Part shown: positions 7,535-15,943 of the stretch, piece after piece
Numbering within the stretch: the stretch's first letter is position 1
Layout of the letters: each line of letters opens with the position of its first letter
Assembly (NCBI GenBank): GCA_009930155.1
Contig: RZYX01000029.1
Location: 1 to 21,399, forward strand
DNA length: 21,399 nt
Source: Clostridia bacterium
GTDB taxonomy: Bacteria > Bacillota_A > Clostridia > Oscillospirales > Acutalibacteraceae
Direction: 5' to 3'
The notes under the pieces: model-generated
Databases searched by the model: none
The model's input: the letters and a program-made list of their open reading frames with translations, nothing else
What the model was told of the DNA's origin: nothing
Made by a program: the position numbers and the translations under genes

Positions 7535-8170
7535 TTATCTTGATTTAAATCTATCCATAATTTCATCAAACTTCTTGTCAATTTTCTTAATTCCCCAATT
7601 TTGATATTCTTCAGTTTCAAATCCATTTTCCTTATTACTTATCTCAACAAAATTATTTATATCTTCCATCATTAAGAACGAAGCAACAAAAAATCCAAGA
7701 CCTACTATTGATGCCAAAATAGTAAACGACAAAAGACTGCGTGGAGTTGTAATAAGACTATCATTATAATCAGGTGATTTTTTCTGAAGTCTTTCCTGAA
7801 TGCGATAAAAATAAATGAATTTGTATATGCCAAGTGTTAAAACATTTATAAGCAAAAAAAGCCAAAAGTTATAAAGTTTTCCATCATCACCAACACACAG
7901 AGAATCAGCTGTTTTTATCAAATCATCAACTGCTTTAAAAAATGAGAATACAGAAAAAATAACAATCGCAATCCAAAGGAATAAAAATGTTCGCATTGCT
8001 ATATTCACCGTTATGCCGTTTTTAAAAAATGCAGTGTCGAGTACTCCCGCTACTAAGAAAAGCGGAAATCCTATTACAAGACCGCCTAACATACTTAATA
8101 TAACAGGATAAAAAAGATTCATCATATTAAATTTCTTGAGGGCTATTGTGCATACTGTAAAGTCTTTCAC
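7535..8170 (-). CDS. DUF4234-like multi-pass membrane protein
   Basis: Protein of 211 aa with a GTG start at 8170; AAGGGGAG lies about 6 nt before it. Four hydrophobic segments are seen (about 18-45, 57-78, 101-120, 146-168). The stretch FWLFLLINVLTLGIYKFIYF followed by a basic helix resembles DUF4234, a membrane domain of unknown function often fused or adjacent to zinc ribbons. The last 40 residues are charged. It is the first gene of the minus-strand group, 118 bp ahead of the zinc-ribbon gene. Co-transcription is possible but the gap leaves room for a promoter. Confidence 0.7.
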   Translation of the reverse strand: MKDFTVCTIALKKFNMMNLFYPVILSMLGGLVIGFPLFLVAGVLDTAFFKNGITVNIAMRTFLFLWIAIVIFSVFSFFKAVDDLIKTADSLCVGDDGKLYNFWLFLLINVLTLGIYKFIYFYRIQERLQKKSPDYNDSLITTPRSLLSFTILASIVGLGFFVASFLMMEDINNFVEISNKENGFETEEYQNWGIKKIDKKFDEIMDRFKSR

Positions 8171-8244
8171 TTATATCTCCCCTTTATTATACATTCATAT
8201 TCTATCTTATTTGAATACTGTGTGCAAGTATAGCTTAACTTTAA

Positions 8245-8273
8245 TTGACTATAGATTTAAAAATCTGTATAAT
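8245..8273 (+). promoter_or_regulatory. Promoter of the first glycerophosphotransferase gene
   Basis: TTGACT (8245-8250) and a perfect TATAAT (8268-8273) are separated by 17 bp. Transcription would start near 8280, about 28 nt before the start codon. Confidence 0.7.
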
Positions 8274-8307
8274 CGGTGTATAAAAGCACATGGAGGTGCA
8301 TTGATTT

Positions 8308-9486
8308 TTGAAATTTTTACGAGTAGCTATTCGCAATTTTTTGCGTTATTTTAATTATCATATTCTTTGGAGATTTATATTTTTAATAAATTCAATTTTA
8401 CCTGTAAATGAAAAACTCGTTGTTTTTGCAGATGCACAAAGCACAACTCTTACAGACAATATGCAATGCATTTATTCAGAGCTTAAAAAGCGTGACGGAT
8501 ACAAATTTATATTTTGCCTTGCGCCTACTATGAGCGGCAAAAAAATCAAAGACTTATTTGCTGTTTATTTTGGGTTTATGCGGTTTTGCAAATATTACGC
8601 TCGTTGCGGCACTCTTATACTTACAGATAGTTATTTGCCCGCCTTTGCTTGTAAACCAAGAAAAGGCACAACAGTTATTCAGCTTTGGCACGCTTGTGGT
8701 GCGTTCAAAAAGTGGGGATATTCCACTGCTGAAAGTGGCTGGGGTGCAAACCCAAAAACTTTAAAACGCTATCCCCTGCACAATTGTTATTCAAAAGTTT
8801 GTGTTTCGTCTAAGTCTATTATACCTTTTTATGCACAGGCTTTTAACTGTGACAAAGATATTATTAAGGCAGTTGGCGTACCAAGAACAGACATATATTT
8901 TAATGATAAATTTAAAAGTATTGCCAGACCAAATCTTGAAAACAAGTTACCTCAAATTAAAAACAAAAAAATAATACTATATGCTCCAACCTTTAGAGGC
9001 GTTAACATTAAAACTGCTCACAATAATGCTCAAATAAATTATAGTGTTCTTAAAGAAGCACTTAATGATAAATATGTAATAATTAATAAGCTACATCCAT
9101 TTATTACAGATGGACTTAATATTGACGATGAGTTTAATAATTTTGTATTCAACGCTCCTAATGGAATGGATATTTCACAACTTTTGTGTGCATCAGACAT
9201 TGTAATAAGCGACTATTCTTCTCTTATTTTTGAATACTCTCTGCTTACTCGCCCTATGATTTTCTATGCCTATGACCTAGATGAATATGACAAAGAGCGT
9301 AGCTTTTATTATAATTATAAAGATTTTGTACCGGGTGATGTTACATACGATACAAACGGAATCATTGATTCTATTAAAAAAGCAGAAACAGAATTTGACA
9401 CCGAGCGGGTAAATAAGTTTTGCAAAGAATTTATGAGCTCTTGTGACGGCAACTCAACACAGCGTGTGCTGGATTGGATTAAATAA
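8308..9486 (+). CDS. CDP-glycerol glycerophosphotransferase family protein (TagB/TagF-like)
   Basis: Protein of 392 aa with a TTG start at 8308 (GGAGG 11 nt upstream, a slightly long gap). It belongs to the CDP-glycerol:glycerophosphate transferase family, which adds or polymerises glycerol-phosphate (or a related polyol phosphate) in wall teichoic acid on the inner membrane face. Conserved points are QLWHACGAFKKWG (H128), VPRTDIYF (about 191-198), NKLHPF (H263) and SDYSSLIFE (about 301-309), which include the two histidines essential in TagF enzymes. The N-terminus (1-33) has a basic, aromatic amphipathic helix that may bind the membrane. It is a single-gene transcript, convergent with a longer paralogue. 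The polyol and whether it primes or extends cannot be told from sequence. Confidence 0.85.
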   Translation: MKFLRVAIRNFLRYFNYHILWRFIFLINSILPVNEKLVVFADAQSTTLTDNMQCIYSELKKRDGYKFIFCLAPTMSGKKIKDLFAVYFGFMRFCKYYARCGTLILTDSYLPAFACKPRKGTTVIQLWHACGAFKKWGYSTAESGWGANPKTLKRYPLHNCYSKVCVSSKSIIPFYAQAFNCDKDIIKAVGVPRTDIYFNDKFKSIARPNLENKLPQIKNKKIILYAPTFRGVNIKTAHNNAQINYSVLKEALNDKYVIINKLHPFITDGLNIDDEFNNFVFNAPNGMDISQLLCASDIVISDYSSLIFEYSLLTRPMIFYAYDLDEYDKERSFYYNYKDFVPGDVTYDTNGIIDSIKKAETEFDTERVNKFCKEFMSSCDGNSTQRVLDWIK

Positions 9487-9512
9487 CCACAAATCTAATA
9501 AAATATTGATAT

Positions 9513-9562
9513 AAAAGTAGACACATAAAAACCATAGAGTTTTTGATGTGCCTGCTTTTTTT
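9513..9562. terminator. Bidirectional terminator shared by two convergent transferase genes
   Basis: A long imperfect stem (AAAAGTAGACACATAAAAAC with GTTTTTGATGTGCCTGCTTTT) closes a six-base loop. Plus-strand reading ends in seven T; minus-strand reading ends in TTTTA. Confidence 0.75.
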
Positions 9563-9565
9563 GTC

Positions 9566-11368
9566 TTATTGCCCTTTAATTATGTTTTGAACAAGCTGTG
9601 CAACACGCTTTGCAGAACCACCATCCTGCTCGTCAAAAAACTTATTTCTAAAATCATCTATCTTATGTATTTCAAAATCTTTATCGTTAACAGCATTCAA
9701 AAAGCCTTGCATATCATAGGCTATTTTGCCTGGAAGAAAAGGTTTATATTCACAATAAAAATCTCGGCTTGATATATATTCATTCAAATCAAACGCATAA
9801 AATAGCATTGGAATTTTAAGAAGTGATGCCTCAAATATTGCAGAAGAATAATCACTTACAAGTAAATCTGTAATGAATAATAAATCATTAAGCTCTGAAT
9901 TTTCAGAAAAATCAAGTATATAATCACTATATTCCTGCGGGATTTTAAACCTATCTTTAATAAATGGATGTAGCTTTACTATTATTGCGTACTCTCCATT
10001 TGTCTGCTCATAAACCGTTTTTAAATCGAATCTTGGGGCAGGATAAGAGCCTGTCAATTTACCGTTTCCTCTAAATGTTGGAGCAAAAAGCATTATCTTT
10101 TTTTCTTTAAGTTTTGGATATTTTTCAAAAAACTCTTGGCGTTTTTTCTGCTTATAGCTTTCATCAAAGAAAATGTCTGTCCTCGGTACACCCGTAGCAA
10201 TAACCTTATCAAAAGAAATGCCAAAACCCTCTGCATAAAACCTGCGAATATTTTCAGAACTCACCACCGCATAATCATAGCACCTATGGTGAGGAGTTGT
10301 CTGGCGAGGGCCTCCCGACTTACCAAGCCTTGAAAAGCCAAATGTTTTAAATGCTCCGCAAGCATGCCAAACCTGAATTAGTTTTACGCCCTCTTTTTTT
10401 TGCACTATGCTTGTGAACTCATAAAAATCATCAACAATTACAACCGCAGATGTTGAATATAACTTTGCAAATTTAAAAATATTTTTGTTGCTCATTCGAT
10501 GTGGCGGAGTAGGGTCCAAAAGCATTTGAATGTCAAGTGATTCATCCTGCTTTAAAATATCATAGATGTATTCAAAGTTGCCTGATAAATCATCTCTTCT
10601 GTTTGAAAGAAAGGTTACTCTATTTTGCTTTATTTTGGTATTTGAAAATAAAGCTGTAGCAAATCCAACTAAGTTACGCTTAAATCTTCCTCTGCCTATA
10701 TTCTGTTTTGTAACTGCTCTAAACCTTAGTCTTACATGATCTGCAAAAAACAAAATGCCTTCACGGGATTCTATTTTATTGTTGTAGCCTGTAAGATTTA
10801 GTTTTGCCATTACAGCATCTATTAAAAACAATGGAATACATACATAGCCAATTATTCTAAATAAAAAATTATAAATACTTGATATAAAATGCTTTAACAT
10901 CAGTGTAAAACGGCTATTTTTTTTGTTTAAGATAAATTCAGGCTTTTTATAAAATTCAAGATAATTTTTATCCTTACACTTGGATATGCTATACATATGA
11001 TCTCCAAGAACTGTATCAACATTATATTTTATTTCTACACCTTTAATATATTCGTCCCCATATTCAAGGTCAAAACGCACACTTATTCGCTCACCCTCAA
11101 CAGACTTTAAAAACAAGTAATCAATGTCAAATTTATAATCTGCTATAATTGTGCATGTTTTTAAATCTTCTTGAGGGAAATAAGCCCTTATCAAAAAAGG
11201 TAAAAAGCGAGTTTGCTTGCCACATTCAAAGCACAATGTAAGCCTTGGAGAACGCACTAAAGAGCTATAATTGCAAACAACGCGTACGCTCAAAGTTAAT
11301 TGCTCATTCTGCGTATACGCTTCCTTTACCTCTACATTTGCACTAAAATTACCATCTTCTATATACAT
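9566..11368 (-). CDS. CDP-glycerol glycerophosphotransferase family protein with N-terminal extension (TagF-like)
   Basis: Protein of 600 aa, ATG at 11368 with AAGGGG 7 nt upstream. Residues 1-125 form a beta-rich domain of unknown role. A hydrophobic stretch near 165-185 could anchor the protein. From about 200 on it is a TagF-type transferase: QVWHACGAFKTFG (H335), VPRTDIFF (about 394-401), VKLHPFI (H467) and SDYSSAIFE (about 505-513). The catalytic part matches the 392-aa protein at 8308-9486 closely, so the two are paralogues that may act on the same polymer, one priming and one extending, or on different polymers. Its substrate is not certain. It has its own promoter at 11413-11441. Confidence 0.85.
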   Translation of the reverse strand: MYIEDGNFSANVEVKEAYTQNEQLTLSVRVVCNYSSLVRSPRLTLCFECGKQTRFLPFLIRAYFPQEDLKTCTIIADYKFDIDYLFLKSVEGERISVRFDLEYGDEYIKGVEIKYNVDTVLGDHMYSISKCKDKNYLEFYKKPEFILNKKNSRFTLMLKHFISSIYNFLFRIIGYVCIPLFLIDAVMAKLNLTGYNNKIESREGILFFADHVRLRFRAVTKQNIGRGRFKRNLVGFATALFSNTKIKQNRVTFLSNRRDDLSGNFEYIYDILKQDESLDIQMLLDPTPPHRMSNKNIFKFAKLYSTSAVVIVDDFYEFTSIVQKKEGVKLIQVWHACGAFKTFGFSRLGKSGGPRQTTPHHRCYDYAVVSSENIRRFYAEGFGISFDKVIATGVPRTDIFFDESYKQKKRQEFFEKYPKLKEKKIMLFAPTFRGNGKLTGSYPAPRFDLKTVYEQTNGEYAIIVKLHPFIKDRFKIPQEYSDYILDFSENSELNDLLFITDLLVSDYSSAIFEASLLKIPMLFYAFDLNEYISSRDFYCEYKPFLPGKIAYDMQGFLNAVNDKDFEIHKIDDFRNKFFDEQDGGSAKRVAQLVQNIIKGQ

Positions 11369-11412
11369 TAAAATCCCCTTAAAAATATAATTTTATCTAA
11401 AAAATCTTATTA

Positions 11413-11441
11413 ATTATACCATTTTCACTCATAAAAATCAA
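11413..11441 (-). promoter_or_regulatory. Promoter of the 600-aa transferase gene
   Basis: The minus strand has TTGATT (11436-11441), 17 bp, then TATAAT (11413-11418) preceded by TG-N, an extended -10. Transcription would start about 40 nt before the start codon. Confidence 0.6.
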
Positions 11442-11455
11442 TTATTTGAAAAACT

Positions 11456-11484
11456 GAATATAAAAAATCAGTAGGTTAATAATA
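11456..11484 (+). promoter_or_regulatory. Possible forespore (sigma-G-type) promoter before the YetF gene
   Basis: GAATA (11456-11460), 17 bp, then AATAATA (11478-11484) resembles the Bacillus sigma-G pattern GHATR and CATWHTA, with one mismatch. No convincing sigma-A promoter is seen in this gap on the plus strand. The region is AT-rich, so a chance match is quite possible. Confidence 0.25.
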
Positions 11485-11504
11485 GAACAAAGGAGTGTGC
11501 TATT

Positions 11505-12212
11505 ATGCAATATTTACAAATTATAATTTCTTCTATTGTTTCCATTATTGTATTGTTTTTGCTTACAAAACTTATGGGAAACAAGCAACTTTCCCAGCTT
11601 AATATGTTTGATTATATAACGGGAATAACAATTGGCTCAATTGCAGCAGAAATGGCAACAGACCTTGAAAAAAATCCATTATTCCCTATTCTTGCAATGG
11701 CTGTTTACGGGGTCACAGCATATCTTATCTCTGTGCTATGTACTAAGTCTGTCGCTCTTCGTAAGATATTTGCAGGTCGCACTATTCTGCTTTATGATGG
11801 TGGAAAATTTTACAAAAATAATTTTAAAAAAGCAAGAATTGATTTAAGTGATTTTCTTACTCTATGCCGTGTAGATGGATATTTTGATTTAAGCCAAATT
11901 CAAACTGCAATTTTAGAGCATAATGGAAACATAAGTTTTTTACCAATATGCACACAACGCCCTGCAACACCCAATGACCTTAACCTTTCGCCAGAGCCAG
12001 ATTGCCTAATTGCAAATGTTATTATGGACGGTCACATAATGAACACTAATCTAAAAATTATTGGCAAAAGTGAAGATTGGCTTGAAAAACAACTAAAGTC
12101 ACAGGGATATAAATCTGCTAAAGAAGTATACCTTGCAACTTGTGACAAAAGTAATAATATAAGTATATATACATCTATAAAAGAAAAGAAAAACCCAGAC
12201 TTATTTGAATAA
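11505..12212 (+). CDS. DUF421 / YetF family membrane protein
   Basis: Protein of 235 aa, ATG at 11505 with AAAGGAG upstream. Three membrane segments in the first 85 residues surround the family signature GNKQLSQLNMFDYITGI and the following TIGSIAAEMA. The soluble part (about 90-215) is the YetF-type C-terminal domain, with a beta-rich LYDGGKFYKNNFKKARI region. Some Bacillus members are made in the forespore and affect the spore inner membrane; the biochemical function is unknown. The gene stands alone between the 600-aa transferase and obgE. The C-terminus ends with a short charged tail. Confidence 0.85.
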   Translation: MQYLQIIISSIVSIIVLFLLTKLMGNKQLSQLNMFDYITGITIGSIAAEMATDLEKNPLFPILAMAVYGVTAYLISVLCTKSVALRKIFAGRTILLYDGGKFYKNNFKKARIDLSDFLTLCRVDGYFDLSQIQTAILEHNGNISFLPICTQRPATPNDLNLSPEPDCLIANVIMDGHIMNTNLKIIGKSEDWLEKQLKSQGYKSAKEVYLATCDKSNNISIYTSIKEKKNPDLFE

Positions 12213-12265
12213 ATTTTTACTAATAACTTATTATTAAAACAAATGAAATAAACCGCTATATAGTT

Positions 12266-12307
12266 AACTTACCTTGAACAGTTAAACAAAGCTGTACAGG
12301 GTAGGTT
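12266..12307 (+). repeat. Strong stem-loop upstream of obgE
   Basis: AACTTACCTTGAACAG and CTGTACAGGGTAGGTT can pair over 15 of 16 positions as RNA (two G-U pairs, one A-A mismatch) around a 10-base loop. No U-run follows on either strand, so it is not a standard terminator. Confidence 0.45.
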
Positions 12308-12319
12308 TAAACTTAAATA

Positions 12320-12351
12320 TTCAAAAATTAAGTGTTATTTTAATTTTTGAA
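12320..12351. repeat. Perfect 12-bp inverted repeat between yetF and obgE
   Basis: TTCAAAAATTAA and TTAATTTTTGAA are exact inverted copies around an 8-base loop. It is AT-only apart from one pair and lacks a following T-run. It may help end the YetF transcript, or be a binding site. It lies about 50 bp before the obgE promoter. Confidence 0.45.
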
Positions 12352-12402
12352 ACAACAAATACTTATCCATTATAATTGTATTTTTACTTAATATGGTTTT
12401 TA

Positions 12403-12432
12403 TTGACAAAATAAGGTATAATATAATATTAT
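12403..12432 (+). promoter_or_regulatory. Promoter of obgE
   Basis: A perfect TTGACA (12403-12408) is followed after 18 bp by TATTAT (12427-12432). Two closer TATAAT copies (12417-12422 and 12422-12427) have spacers of only 8 and 13 bp and fit less well. The start would be near 12439, 27 nt before the obgE ATG. Confidence 0.5.
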
Positions 12433-12465
12433 AAATTGTTGTTTTTAATTGAGGAGAAAGATTGT

Positions 12466-13737
12466 ATGTTTGTTGATATAGCGAAAATTAGAATAAAGGC
12501 TGGTGACGGTGGCGATGGTTCTGTTTCTTTCCATCGTGAAAAATATGTTGCAGCAGGTGGCCCTGACGGTGGAGATGGTGGCAAAGGTGGTAATATCGTC
12601 TTTGCTGTTGACGACAATTTGGCAACGCTTGCAGATTTTAGATACAAGCGTAAATATACCGCCGAGGGTGGAAAAAAGGGCGATGCAGGCAGAAGAAACG
12701 GCCGCAAAGCTGATGATTTGATAATCAAAGTTCCTAGAGGAACAATAATCAGAGAAGTTGAAAGTGGATCTGTTATGGCGGATATGTCTGATAGTGACCT
12801 TTTCATTGCTGCTAAGGGTGGCAAAGGTGGCTGGGGTAACAACCATTTTGCAACTCCTACACGCCAAGCACCAAGATTTGCAAAAAGCGGAACACCTGGT
12901 GAAGAGTGGGAAATAACTCTTGAGCTCAAGCTTTTAGCTGATGTTGGGCTTTTAGGCTTTCCTAATGTTGGAAAGTCCACTCTTGTTTCTGTTGTAAGTG
13001 AAGCAAAACCAATAATTGCCAACTATCATTTTACGACTATTACACCTGTTCTAGGTGTTGTTTCTATGGGAGAGGGCAACTCATTTGTTATGGCTGACAT
13101 TCCAGGGCTAATTGAAGGTGCAAGCGAAGGAATTGGTCTTGGTCACAAATTTTTACGCCATGTTGAGCGTTGCCGTATGCTTGTTCATATAGTTGATGTT
13201 TCGGGAAGTGAAGGCAGAAACCCTATTGATGATTTCAATGCAATTAACAAAGAGCTTGCGCAATTTGACCCAGAACTTTCAAAACTTCCTCAAATCGTTG
13301 CAGGTAACAAAATTGACATTGCAACAGATAAGCAGCTTGCTGAATTTGAGAATTACATTAGAGAACATGGATATGAATATTTTCCTATAATTGCTCCGAT
13401 TGCAGAAGGAACAACAGAACTTAACAACGCTGTGTGGAAAAAGTTGCAATCCCTCCCACCTATCAAGCGTTATGAAAAGCAAGAAATTCCACTGGAACTT
13501 TTGGAAAAGAAACAAAACAACGAGTTTAAAATTACTGTTAATGACAACATTTATATAGTCGAAGCTGAATGGCTTATAAAAATCCTTCACAAGATTGATT
13601 ATGATGATTATGAATCATTGCAGTATTTACAAAGAGTATTGCAATCCAGCGGAATTTTTGAAGCACTTGTAGAAAGAGGAATTCAAGAAGGCGACACTGT
13701 AAGTATCTATGATATTGAATTTGAATATATCCCATAA
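12466..13737 (+). CDS. obgE: GTPase Obg (CgtA) with C-terminal OCT domain
   Basis: Protein of 423 aa, ATG at 12466 with GAGGAG 9 nt upstream. Residues 1-158 are the glycine-rich Obg fold (GDGGDG, GGPDGGDGGKGG). Residues 159-335 are the GTPase domain: P-loop GFPNVGKST (164-172), switch region TTITPVLG, DIPG (211-214) and NKID (281-284). The end, from about 355, is the OCT domain found in Gram-positive Obg proteins. Obg binds the 50S subunit and acts in late ribosome assembly and in stress and growth control. Here the usual rplU-rpmA neighbours are absent; it has its own promoter and is followed 80 bp later by mrnC. Confidence 0.96.
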   Translation: MFVDIAKIRIKAGDGGDGSVSFHREKYVAAGGPDGGDGGKGGNIVFAVDDNLATLADFRYKRKYTAEGGKKGDAGRRNGRKADDLIIKVPRGTIIREVESGSVMADMSDSDLFIAAKGGKGGWGNNHFATPTRQAPRFAKSGTPGEEWEITLELKLLADVGLLGFPNVGKSTLVSVVSEAKPIIANYHFTTITPVLGVVSMGEGNSFVMADIPGLIEGASEGIGLGHKFLRHVERCRMLVHIVDVSGSEGRNPIDDFNAINKELAQFDPELSKLPQIVAGNKIDIATDKQLAEFENYIREHGYEYFPIIAPIAEGTTELNNAVWKKLQSLPPIKRYEKQEIPLELLEKKQNNEFKITVNDNIYIVEAEWLIKILHKIDYDDYESLQYLQRVLQSSGIFEALVERGIQEGDTVSIYDIEFEYIP

Positions 13738-13817
13738 TAAGCAACTAATTTAAAGACTTAAATATATTTTATTTACCATCATCACCTTGTGATAATCTTT
13801 ATTAAGGAGAGTTTTGT

Positions 13818-14228
13818 TTGGAAAGATTTCTTGGTTTTGACTGCAATCCAAATCAATTAAGCCCTCTCACACTCGCCTTTATTGGCGACTGTGTTTATGA
13901 GCTTTTTGTACGTGAAAAACTTGTTTGTGAAGCTAACAGACCCACCAACAAATTAAATAATGTCAAACGGGAATGGGTCAACGCCTCTTTTCAGGCACAA
14001 TGTGCTATTAAAATTGGTTGCATATTGACAGATGAAGAAGCTGATATTCTTCGCCGTGGCAGGAATGCACAAACAAAAAATACTCCTAAGAATATGTCCT
14101 CATCTGATTATCACTACGCTACGGGACTTGAGGCATTATTTGGATATCTTTATCTTTGTGGAAAAATTGAAAGACTCCGTGAATTGTTTTACATAATTTC
14201 ACAAAACGGAGATGATAACTGTGAGTAA
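13818..14228 (+). CDS. mrnC: Mini-ribonuclease III
   Basis: Protein of 136 aa with a TTG start at 13818 and AAGGAG about 10 nt upstream. It is an RNase III catalytic domain without the double-stranded-RNA-binding domain, the layout of Mini-III, which trims the 5' and 3' ends of 23S rRNA in Gram-positives. Visible motifs are LAFIGDCVYELFVRE (D24 and E28) and RGRNAQTKNTP with DYHYATGLEALFGYLYL (E105), the second metal-binding site. Its place next to obgE links two 50S maturation genes. The next gene overlaps its end by 8 bp. Confidence 0.93.
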   Translation: MERFLGFDCNPNQLSPLTLAFIGDCVYELFVREKLVCEANRPTNKLNNVKREWVNASFQAQCAIKIGCILTDEEADILRRGRNAQTKNTPKNMSSSDYHYATGLEALFGYLYLCGKIERLRELFYIISQNGDDNCE

Positions 14229-15096
14229 TAGTTTTTCTAAAAAATCAAATTTCATTGATGTTATTTTTGACATTTTAATTTGTGGTATTGGATGTTGCCT
14301 ATTTGCAACATCCATTAACGCATTCACTGTTCCAAATCATATTGCACCAGGCGGATTTACTGGCATTGCCACAATTACAAACTATCTTTTTGGCTTTCCT
14401 ATAGGTCTTGTCCTGTTTATACTTAATATTCCTATAATGATTGTTGCGTGGAAAATCTTGGGTCTTAAGTTTATAATAAAAACTATGTTAGTAACCACTG
14501 CACTATCAATCTTAATTGATGTTTTTGCCACCTTTATGCCAGTTTACAACAACGACAGACTCCTTGCCTCACTTTTTGGTGGAGTTCTTGCTGGAGTGGG
14601 AATGGCACTTATCTTTATTCGTGGTGCAACATCTGGCGGCACCGATATTCTTGCAAAACTTTTAAGATTAAAATGGCCACACATATCTATGGGACAGATT
14701 ATTTTAATTACTGATATGTTAGTTGTCATTATTTCTAGCATTATTTATCGCAGTATTGAGAGTGCTCTTTACGCTTTTATTGTTATTTTTGTAAGTTCTA
14801 AAGTTATTGACTATGTACTTTATGGTACTGGGCATGGAAAAATGCTTTTAGTGTTTTCCAATCACGCAAAAGAAATATCTGAAACTATTACAAGTGAACT
14901 TCATCGTGGTGTTTCTATTGTCGACGCTAAAGGTGGCTACACAGGAGAGCAAAAATATATGCTAATTTGTGCAGTTCGTAGCAACGAAGTTGCAAAGCTT
15001 ACAAAAATTGTAAAGTATTATGATGAACACCCTTTTATACTCGTTTCAGAGGTGAATGAAATTTTAGGTCAAGGCTTTAAGCTAGATGAGACTTGA
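14221..15096 (+). CDS. YitT family membrane protein
   Basis: Protein of 291 aa. The GTG at 14221 is chosen because GGAG lies 9 nt before it; the in-frame ATG at 14212 directly abuts that GGAG. The start overlaps mrnC by 8 bp, so translation is probably coupled. Five or six membrane segments fill the first 190 residues, with the family pattern HIAPGGFTGIATITNYLF and IRGATSGGTDILAKLL. The C-terminal cytoplasmic domain (about 205-285) is DUF2179-like, with GGYTGEQKYMLICAV. YitT proteins are thought to be transporters, but substrates are unknown. Confidence 0.88.
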   Translation: MSNSFSKKSNFIDVIFDILICGIGCCLFATSINAFTVPNHIAPGGFTGIATITNYLFGFPIGLVLFILNIPIMIVAWKILGLKFIIKTMLVTTALSILIDVFATFMPVYNNDRLLASLFGGVLAGVGMALIFIRGATSGGTDILAKLLRLKWPHISMGQIILITDMLVVIISSIIYRSIESALYAFIVIFVSSKVIDYVLYGTGHGKMLLVFSNHAKEISETITSELHRGVSIVDAKGGYTGEQKYMLICAVRSNEVAKLTKIVKYYDEHPFILVSEVNEILGQGFKLDET

Positions 15097-15157
15097 CTTA
15101 TAAAAACTACTTAATTGTAGTATATTACTGATTAAAATTTTTTGGAGGTTTGTTTAT

Positions 15158-15898
15158 ATGTCAGGGCATTCAAAATGGAGTACCATTAAAAGAAAAAAGG
15201 AAAAGACTGACGGTCAACGAGCAAAAATTTTCACTAAAATAGGCCGTGAAATTGCCGTAGCTGTTAAAACAGGTGGGCCAGACCCAACTGTTAATTCAAA
15301 ACTTAAAGACATTATTGCAAAAGCAAAAAGCAACAATGTTCCTAACGATAATGTTGAGCGTATAATTAAAAAAGCTGCTGGCGAAGTTGCTTCCGACAAT
15401 TTTGAAGATATTGTTTATGAAGGATATGGCCCATCAGGAATTGCTGTTATTGTTGAAACTTTGACTGATAACCGCAACCGTACCGCAGCCGAAATGAGAC
15501 ACTATTTTGATAAGTTCGGCGGAAACATGGGACAAAGCGGGTGCGTTTCATTTATGTTTAATCGATATGGTATAATCCTTGTTGAGCGAAGTGACATAAG
15601 CGAAGATAAGATGATGGATGATGCTTTGGAGGCAGGTGCTATCGACTTTCTTACCGATGAAGAAGAAATCTTTGAAATCCGTACAGAAGCTAATGATTTT
15701 AGCTCAATCCGTGAAGTCCTTGAAAACAAAGGATACAAACTTGTTTCTGCCGATATTGAATATGTACCATCTACATATACCACTCTTACAAGCGAAGAAG
15801 ATACGAAAAACATGTGTAGGATGCTTGAAATGTTTGAAGATAATGATGATGTTCAAAATGTTTGGCACAACTGGGAAAATGCAGATGAATACATCTGA
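15158..15898 (+). CDS. yebC: YebC/PmpR family (TACO1-like) protein
   Basis: Protein of 246 aa, ATG at 15158 with TGGAGG about 12 nt upstream. The first residues MSGHSKWSTIKRKKEKTDGQ are the family signature, followed by AKIFTKIGREIAVAVK and NVPNDNVERIIKKA. The acidic middle and end domains (EGYGPSGIAVIVE, NRNRTAAEMRH) are complete, and the length is typical. Members are described as transcription regulators; recent work on relatives shows a role in translation of difficult sequences. It has a strong terminator and ends the obgE group. A weak promoter-like TTGACT-TAGTAT with a 19-bp spacer overlaps the end of the YitT gene. Confidence 0.95.
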   Translation: MSGHSKWSTIKRKKEKTDGQRAKIFTKIGREIAVAVKTGGPDPTVNSKLKDIIAKAKSNNVPNDNVERIIKKAAGEVASDNFEDIVYEGYGPSGIAVIVETLTDNRNRTAAEMRHYFDKFGGNMGQSGCVSFMFNRYGIILVERSDISEDKMMDDALEAGAIDFLTDEEEIFEIRTEANDFSSIREVLENKGYKLVSADIEYVPSTYTTLTSEEDTKNMCRMLEMFEDNDDVQNVWHNWENADEYI

Positions 15899-15915
15899 GT
15901 TTTAATATGATTTTT

Positions 15916-15943
15916 AAAAGGATAGTTTTTACTATCCTTTTTT
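15916..15943 (+). terminator. Rho-independent terminator after yebC
   Basis: AAAGGATAGT and ACTATCCTTT form a perfect 10-bp stem around TTTT, followed by a run of T from 15938. Confidence 0.8.

Noticed and set aside
8186..8191. TATAAT on the minus strand before the DUF4234-like gene
   Set aside because: It is so close to the GTG start that the transcript would begin within the ribosome site.
12417..12427. TATAAT copies as the -10 of obgE
   Set aside because: They are only 8 and 13 bp from the TTGACA, too close for sigma-A; TATTAT at 12427-12432 gives 18 bp.
12429..13022. 197-aa minus-strand frame opposite obgE
   Set aside because: It is the antisense shadow of the glycine-rich Obg fold; the Pro/Ser-rich product has no homology I recognise and no ribosome site.
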